A stretch of 64,000 nt of DNA from Dysidea avara. Its lineage: Eukaryota > Porifera > Demospongiae > Dictyoceratida > Dysideidae. Positions 57,734-64,000 of the stretch are shown here, in pieces. Position 1 is the first letter of the stretch; each line of letters begins with the position of its first letter. The position numbers were made by a program, and so were the translations under genes. The notes under the pieces were generated by a model. That model made no database searches and was not told the origin of the DNA. It was given only the letters and a program-made list of their open reading frames with translations. The DNA is taken from NCBI RefSeq assembly GCF_963678975.1, contig NC_089274.1:24961053-25025052 (forward strand), written 5' to 3'.

Positions 57734-60700
57734 ATGTCTTCTAACTCCCGAGATCAGCTCCCACATAGTGGTCAGCCGCCAGGTTCCCTTGAATCCATAG
57801 CTGAGATAGTGACTGCTGCAGTAAGAGAGGGACTGAGCAGCTTGAATCGCAGCAGGATCTCATTGCCTGAGACTTTGGATTTGTCGCCATCTAACCTTGA
57901 CACTACAGGTGAGCTAGCTAACCCGTTGTTGCAGGACAGACCGTGCAGTGGAAAGTTAACCGTCTGTCTGCATTCTTTTAGTAGCTACTAATACTGTCTA
58001 ATAAATCGTTGGTGTGACTGGCCACGGAATGCAAGCCCACTGAAATTGGTAATCACAGTTCAGTCGGCAAAAACTGAGTAACTGGCAAGTCAGACATGTT
58101 AGCTATACTGGACGGCCGGGTTTAAGTGGAATAGGCATCACTAAGCAATTTGCCTGATCATTTTAACTAGCTATATATTTGTTGCTCTCCTTTCCTGAAT
58201 GTGCATGTTTCGGCCACTCAGTCAACATAGATATTTACTTTAAGCATTGTAGCTACGTACAACTCAATTACCATACACTTGACTGAAGGACTGAATTTGC
58301 CTAAGTGTATAGTCAGTAGCTATCCATTAATTTGCTATAGTGCCTATCAGTTAGAGACACTGATATCTTGTTCATTCTAACTTTTAATGTGCAGATGAAT
58401 AGCTACGTACCACTAGTAGCTAATATTTAAAATTACTGTAATAGTTACTAAGGCAAGCTAGGTAGGCCAGCACAACATAACAATATTATTGACCTTGGGG
58501 GCATGCCTTTGTGGTCATTAACACATACTGTAACTTGATTATTTACTATATGTCTGGCCTATTTGCTAGCCTAGTAACTATGTACCCTAAAACTGTGTTC
58601 CATTGCTAAAGGACATTATTTCCTGGCAAATTCTGTACCATGTGGGCTTTAATTATGATAAGTTTATTGGGATGCTGCAAAACATGGCATGTAGAATGGA
58701 CTGGAATGGTTGTATGCTTTTTTGTAAAATAGTTTTACTACTTAGCTATTGGTTGTGTTTAATCATATTCATGTAAGGTCTATAGAGGAATGTCAGTTTA
58801 AAAGTTTTCACTCACCAAAATGACTGTGTCCTCACAATTAGAATCTCTACAAAGAGCAACTATACTCACCATAATTATGACAGATTTATTAGTGTGCAGG
58901 GAGCAGGGCACATACTGCAGCAGCTATTTCCCTGACCATAGCCTGTTTGGGACCTCAGTAAAATGTTGACTCTATTTCTTTTCCATACTGCAGGGACCCT
59001 ACTTTTATTTTCTGTTCTTGCTTCTGGTGGCCCTGCAAGTGAGCTCTCAGTAGTCTCAGATAGAAGAAATGATCTGCATGATGTAATAATTATATGCATA
59101 GCTGACTCCCACCTTATCCCACAAACCTGGTCACTGATCAAAGGTTATGTTCTTGTGTAAACTATAGTGGACAGGGTCTGAACTGAGCCAGTATATGTGT
59201 CACTTACTAACCTCCCTAATATTCAAGTATAGGGTATATTAATGTGGAAGGGAGAGTATTCAACTACAGTACTATAATATAGTCTTGTACAAATGTGCCC
59301 TTGAAAATGAATTTTGTTAAATGGTTTCAGAACCGAGCCTGGGGGGTCAAAGGTCTTTAAGGGTTTCTATGTAAATTCAAAAGGCTTCTGGTGAAATAAA
59401 TTAGCTAAAGTTTGGTCAAATGCAGAAAACTACAGAGTTATCCTGTATATAAAAAGCTTAGAAGCTCTTAGGCTTTACAGGCACATTTGTACAAGCAAGG
59501 CTATGCAGCAGTGGGATACTCTCCCTCCACATTATTAACTTGTGGAATAATGCTTCTCATTCCTTAATTATATTCACATGCTTATTGTTATTTGTGTGTA
59601 GACTTAGCCTCCCATGGGTCAGCAACCTGTCTCTGGTATTGTTAAAGGGAAGCTGCACAAGTATATCTAGGCAATGGTTGAGTGCAGCAAGATTCACATT
59701 CATATTCTGTTGCATGACAATGCTAACTCTATTTGCTCAGAGCAGCACATCACACACTCTATTGACTCCCAGGATATCACTGAAATTGCATATGTAGTAC
59801 ATTTGTATTAAATAATTTTATTATTCTGTAGCTGTGACAACAAAATCGCTTTGGAACTAGTACATCTGTTTTGAATTGAATAATTTTATCACTCTATGAC
59901 ACCAGTTACATAAGTTCTTTGTCACCTCCTATAAGTATCGTGTATGTTTAAAGGATATTATATATTTTACAATGCTTTACTGGTCCATTAGCTGTATTCT
60001 GCACCATCTTAATTTTTCCCAAGCACATGCAGTGGACTAAGCTGGACATGTATAAAATTAAAGCCTCATGTAGTACACATAGTGGTAATATGGCTTTATT
60101 ACATGCAGTTAGTGCAGCGCACAAGTTGACATTTGTGCATTTGTGGTCACAGCCTTGGTTTGCAAGGAGTGTGTTTTTTCTTAGTACCATAATGACAATT
60201 GCTCTAACACCTGGTAAGCCTTACATGACTGCGTAAGCTAAAGTGATACCATTAGCAGATTTAAGGGGTTCAGCATTCTTGCATGGAATCCAGCTGCATA
60301 TATATATAGTTGTTTCCAAATGATATGTGTCTGTTACTTGGTGGCTGAAACATTTTGTTTCAGATGGCTGAATATTTCATTGTCTAAAATTTAAAACAAT
60401 AAAATAATATCTTTGTTATTTGCATACTCTTGTGTTTTATTTCGAGCAGTACATTGATATTATGATAATCTCATTAATCTTGTTAGCAGGAAGATCCCAA
60501 ACATCTATATTTGCACAGGTGGCAGGCCTGCATCATGCTGGAAACTCAGAATCAAGAAGACGGCCAAGTAGCAAACTCACTCCAAGTTTATTTTTAAAGA
60601 AACGAAAGAAGTTTAAAAAGAAACGAAAGAAGTTTAATCAAGCTACCAAGGCATCTCAGTTTGTTCATGATATTTTATGCTTACCAAAGAGTTGGTGCAC

Positions 60701-61908
60701 CAAGCCACAGATACCAATTCCAAGAGGACACCGTCGGAATTTTTTGGCTGAGAGAGGCCTACTTGGTAAAATGCAGTTTAATTCACTAATGTCATCAGAT
60801 GACATTGTTCTGGAAGTCTCCCATGTCTTTGCCCAACCACTGGGCCTTTCAAAGACAGAAATAGAAGATGGAGGGGAAAGATTTAATTTTTTGTTCCTGC
60901 AGCGAGCTGGAGCTGGGTCCCGTACACTTTTTAGGCCTTCTTTAGCTGATTCCTTTGAGTGGGATGGGAAGAATGTAGCTTCACTGGCAAAGTCTGGAAT
61001 GATTATCTACATCCAGGCACTGAACCCTTTGCCATTTGTATTGGTATGCAGATATAACAACGTACTGCATATATGTGTATGTGATTATATGCTGATGTGT
61101 GGGTGCTAAAAACTAGGAAGATCATAACCTCTCGAGTGCTATTTTTGATTCCTATCATAGCTACTGTATATATGGGGTTTTGATCATACAATAGCACTGT
61201 ACTATAGGTTTTTACCAAAATAGGCATGTTACTGGGTCAGCAGTATAGCCTACCGAGTGCTGAAAGCAAATAACTATTCTGATCAGCAGTAAGTTGAGAA
61301 TTCCATCTCAATGACAATTGTAGCAAATGTGTATCACATGGTGGTAACAGTACCACATTCATAAATTTGACTTTAGTTAATTGCAAATATTTAGCCTTAA
61401 GCTCACTTCTTGTCCCGGGCTTCACTGCATTTTAGCAGTTTACAGTGGGACTGTTAATCAGGATACTTGAAATGGAGGACATCTGCATAATCTGGATACT
61501 TGGTAATGGTCCCAAAATACATGTAAACTGACATAGAAAAGCAGGACACCTTGATAATCAGGAAACTTTTGGTTGGTCCAAAAAGGTGTCCTTGATACAC
61601 AGGTTTAGCTGTACACTTTTAATTATTTCCCCTCACATGAGTAGCAATTTCAGGAAGACACACCAGTTCCACTCAGCAAGCTGTTCCCTCTGTTTTCAAT
61701 TTTGTAGTCAATGGGAAGGGATCTTTTGTAGTTAATTGATCATATGATATAGTCGAGGAAGATACGTTGTATGGACTATGCACCATGTGTACTAAATATA
61801 TTGCTTATAAGGTTTTAGTGTACTAATAAGTGTAGGCTGTTACTTTTTATCATACAGGAAGATGAAGAAACATACAGTGATGAGGATGCAAATCTTGAAG
61901 TAATGTGA
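57734..61908 (+). CDS. G2E3-like N-terminal-domain protein, nuclear
   Basis: Exons: 57734-57908, 60490-61043 and 61858-61908; phases agree and give 259 residues. A 45-base segment at 58994-59038 has good splice signals and keeps phase, so it may be a cassette exon. The N-terminus carries ESIAEIVTAAVREGLSSLNR, a likely amphipathic helix. Then comes a strong nuclear localisation signal (KKRKKFKKKRKKF, a tandem duplication). The core (HDILCLPKSWC, RGHRRNFLAERGLLGKM, FNSLMSSDDIVLEVSHVF, FNFLFLQRAGAGSRTLFRPS, NVASLAKSGMIIYIQAL) resembles the region before the HECT domain in multi-copy G2E3-like proteins of fish and cnidarians. The HECT domain is absent. The protein ends with an acidic tail, EDEETYSDEDANLEVM. 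Family assignment is from memory of conserved phrases. Intron 1 (2.6 kb) has no recognised content. Confidence 0.55.
61443..61611. mobile_element. Pogo-like MITE in intron 2
   Basis: CAGTGGGACTGTTAATCAGGATAC at the left is matched loosely by the inverse of CTTGATACACAGGTTTAGCTG at the right, with TA flanks. It contains GGACACC/TGATAATCAGG words typical of pogo/Tigger MITEs. It lies in intron 2 of the G2E3-like gene. Confidence 0.6.
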
Positions 61909-63408
61909 TTTGTAACTACATTGTGCAGATCTTGCTTGTAACTGATAACCTGTGATGCGGCACTGTTAAGAGTTATTAATCTCCTATTAATATCAATATT
62001 GTTAAAATATGGCTGATAACTGATTTCCAATTATTTACTGGTTAATTGGTGCATCACTGCTCATATATAACTGTTGACCAAACTGCATGCAATAGAATAT
62101 CTACTCATTACTGTGTTATGGTATACACTGTAATTGGTGAAGTATTTCTCCAGAAAATTTGAAATTTGGTATATCCCTTAAACCATCTATGTGTAGTATA
62201 CCTAATATAACTATATTTGTTGTTCATTATGAAATATTATATGTTTTTATAGTGAGTACATATTGCATCAATCCGTCAGGGGTGTTTGAGCATGTTAAAG
62301 AGATTTCCTGTATTTGCTACAGTACTCGTATCTCTTTAAGCATTCTGATAGCAAATTTAGAGTGGATGCAGGTTGGAATACATATATTCCCACACACAGT
62401 TATTGCTGCTAAGTATTATAAATGCTTACCTAGTACCTAGCTATAACTGCTACATACATATCTCTATGCATGGCTGCAGGTGGTAGCTATTAGCTATTAT
62501 TATGGTAGATATTATTAAATTCACCTTGGCAGACATAGTCAAGCCCAAAGGTATGTTCATTGTGACGTGAACCTCTTCCAATAGTTGCTATGTAGAATTT
62601 TATGCTGACTGACTGGCTGCTTTGTGTTCCCTCACTTTCCAATAACAGTCCCAGGTGTCAATTTTCAGTGGTGCATATATACGGTTTCCTCTCCGCTGAG
62701 TATCTAAAATTATCCATATTTTCTGTAGTGACTGGACTCATTGCATTGGTGTTTCTCTACTTTTATTCATCTATAATGCTGCATAGTAACCTGAAGTCCT
62801 GAACATAGCTAAAATGAAGGATAATGGAACTTGCCTATTTGTTAATAATTATTATAGTATGTATACACTGAGCTGGGTACTTAGAAAACAGGTAAGAACA
62901 AAAGGTAGATGTTTTCTGAAAGAGATATACCATTTCAGGCAACCAGATGATTAGTAGTGACAGGAAAGTTGTCCAGAGCAGAGTCGACATGTGCAGTTTA
63001 TGGGGAATTTTTATTGACCATAAACAATTATGTCAGGCATTTAAATGAAAATGTTTTGAAGTAGTTTTAGCAGGTCAAACAATACTACAAAGCCAAATTT
63101 CAAGAATTTATGTAATTCCATCCAAGAGTTATTAATTGTTTTAGAGGATCCAGTTCAACACGTATATACTATAGTTGGGGCATGTGTTCAGACACTACAT
63201 TGGTATGCCAGGTGTCATTCTTCTTCTGATGTGGTATGCCCTTTTTGAGTCATACAATAGTATGTTATAAAAAGTAAACAACAAAAATTAGACAAGTATA
63301 CAGAGAAATGCACAGTAGAGATATAGTACTTCTTATTGTTTTACTGTGATCGAATATCGTGCACTACTCCAGCTTGTTTCAGTACTTTTTATTGATGTGT
63401 TATGGTCC
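61909..63408. other. Intergenic, nothing recognised
   Basis: AT-rich DNA with short frames only. No domain, structured repeat or element was identified. Confidence 0.4.
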
Positions 63409-64000
63409 CTACTCTAGTTGAAAATTCCAAATCTTTCTGTGTACTTGTTTGTTAACTTTTTTTTGTAAATAATTATTAAGACTGGTGAACTCACGCATAC
63501 TGCATCTGAAATGGCACCGCGCAACCCAATTATCGTCTGAAAAGTGAAGTAACCATTATGCTTCGTTGTCAGCCATGTTCAACCTGTTACGCAGTATTTC
63601 GAAACAAGAAACTGTTCAAAAAGCACCTCTGCAATCGCCAAATCAACACTTTAGACTATCAGGCTTTAGTGATCACCTTAAAGATTTAAAGCAAAGGCAA
63701 GTCACTGTAAAGAGGCACCTTTGCATGCTATCGTCAAATCAACACTTTTCGCTGTCAGCAAAGATGAATGGGAAACAAAAGAGGACACTGGTAAGTCCAT
63801 GAAGAATGCATTGTACATACTGCGGTATGCCAAAAGGCACCTCTTGGGCCAAAGCAACATCGAACAGTGAAAAAATCAAGCCCGTAGCCTTAGCCGTTAT
63901 TGAGTTATGCTTGTCTGAAGACATCAGTCAGTCAGTAGAAAATTCCATTAAATCAATTATTTTCAAAATTCCATAGCAACTTGTTGAAAGCATTTCGGGT
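63409..64000. repeat. Dispersed repeat A, copy 3 (runs off the window)
   Basis: It begins CCCTACTCTAGTTGAAAATTCC (also at 6042), then GTTCAACCTGTTACGCAGTA, CTGTCAGCAAAGATGAATG, GCGGTATGCCAAAAGGCACC and TTATTGAGTTATGCTTGTCTG, as in copies 1 and 2. An internal piece (CACCTTTGCATGCTATCGTC) partially repeats CACCTCTGCAATCGCC about 100 bases upstream, so this copy has a small internal duplication. Confidence 0.7.

Noticed and set aside
59540-60240. Frames within intron 1 of the G2E3-like gene
   Set aside because: Short, with no domain and no consistent splice phases; treated as intronic.

Overview
This window looks like nuclear DNA of an early-branching animal, most likely a demosponge of the Amphimedon type. 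The inference rests on AT-rich intergenic DNA full of TAGCTAGC-like words, short-exon host genes with GT..AG introns, and many MITEs and decayed non-LTR elements. No database search was possible, so the species is inferred.

Layout. 1-5480: repeats, a short TIR element and a decayed Mutator-like transposase (minus strand). 5482-5724: first exon of an unrecognised minus-strand gene. 5725-6436: divergent promoter with reiterated motifs. 6437-9819 and 14077-26595: two tandem plus-strand paralogs with signal peptide, a discoidin (F5/8 type C) domain, a second discoidin-like domain, a stalk, one membrane helix and a tyrosine-motif tail. Exon phases and most exon lengths match, so this is a clear tandem duplication. 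The DNA between them holds a LINE that probably landed inside an older LINE. 28.0-33.3 kb: decayed repeated Cys-rich exon sequence and foldback repeats. 34.5-41.2 kb: a 6.6 kb inverted repeat with about 0.8 kb arms and MITEs inside it. 43396-44277 (minus): an intronless violaxanthin de-epoxidase-like gene. 44381-47706 (minus): a nearly intact restriction-like-endonuclease non-LTR retrotransposon whose reverse transcriptase carries an apparent SH3/Tudor-like insertion. 47937-49531: a 1.6 kb near-perfect palindrome. 49.8-53.7 kb: SINE, MITE pair and tandem arrays. 56259-57449 (minus) and 57734-61908 (plus): an intact DDE integrase-like ORF head-to-head with a three-exon gene resembling the N-terminal part of G2E3-like proteins. 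62-64 kb: intergenic DNA ending in a dispersed repeat also seen at 1.5 and 29 kb.

The most notable items are the VDE-like gene in an apparently animal context, the kinase-less discoidin-receptor-like pair, the domain insertion in the retrotransposon RT, the large inverted repeats, and the integrase / G2E3-like pair sharing one promoter. The window is otherwise gene-poor and transposon-rich. No ribosomal RNA, convincing functional tRNA or CRISPR array was seen.
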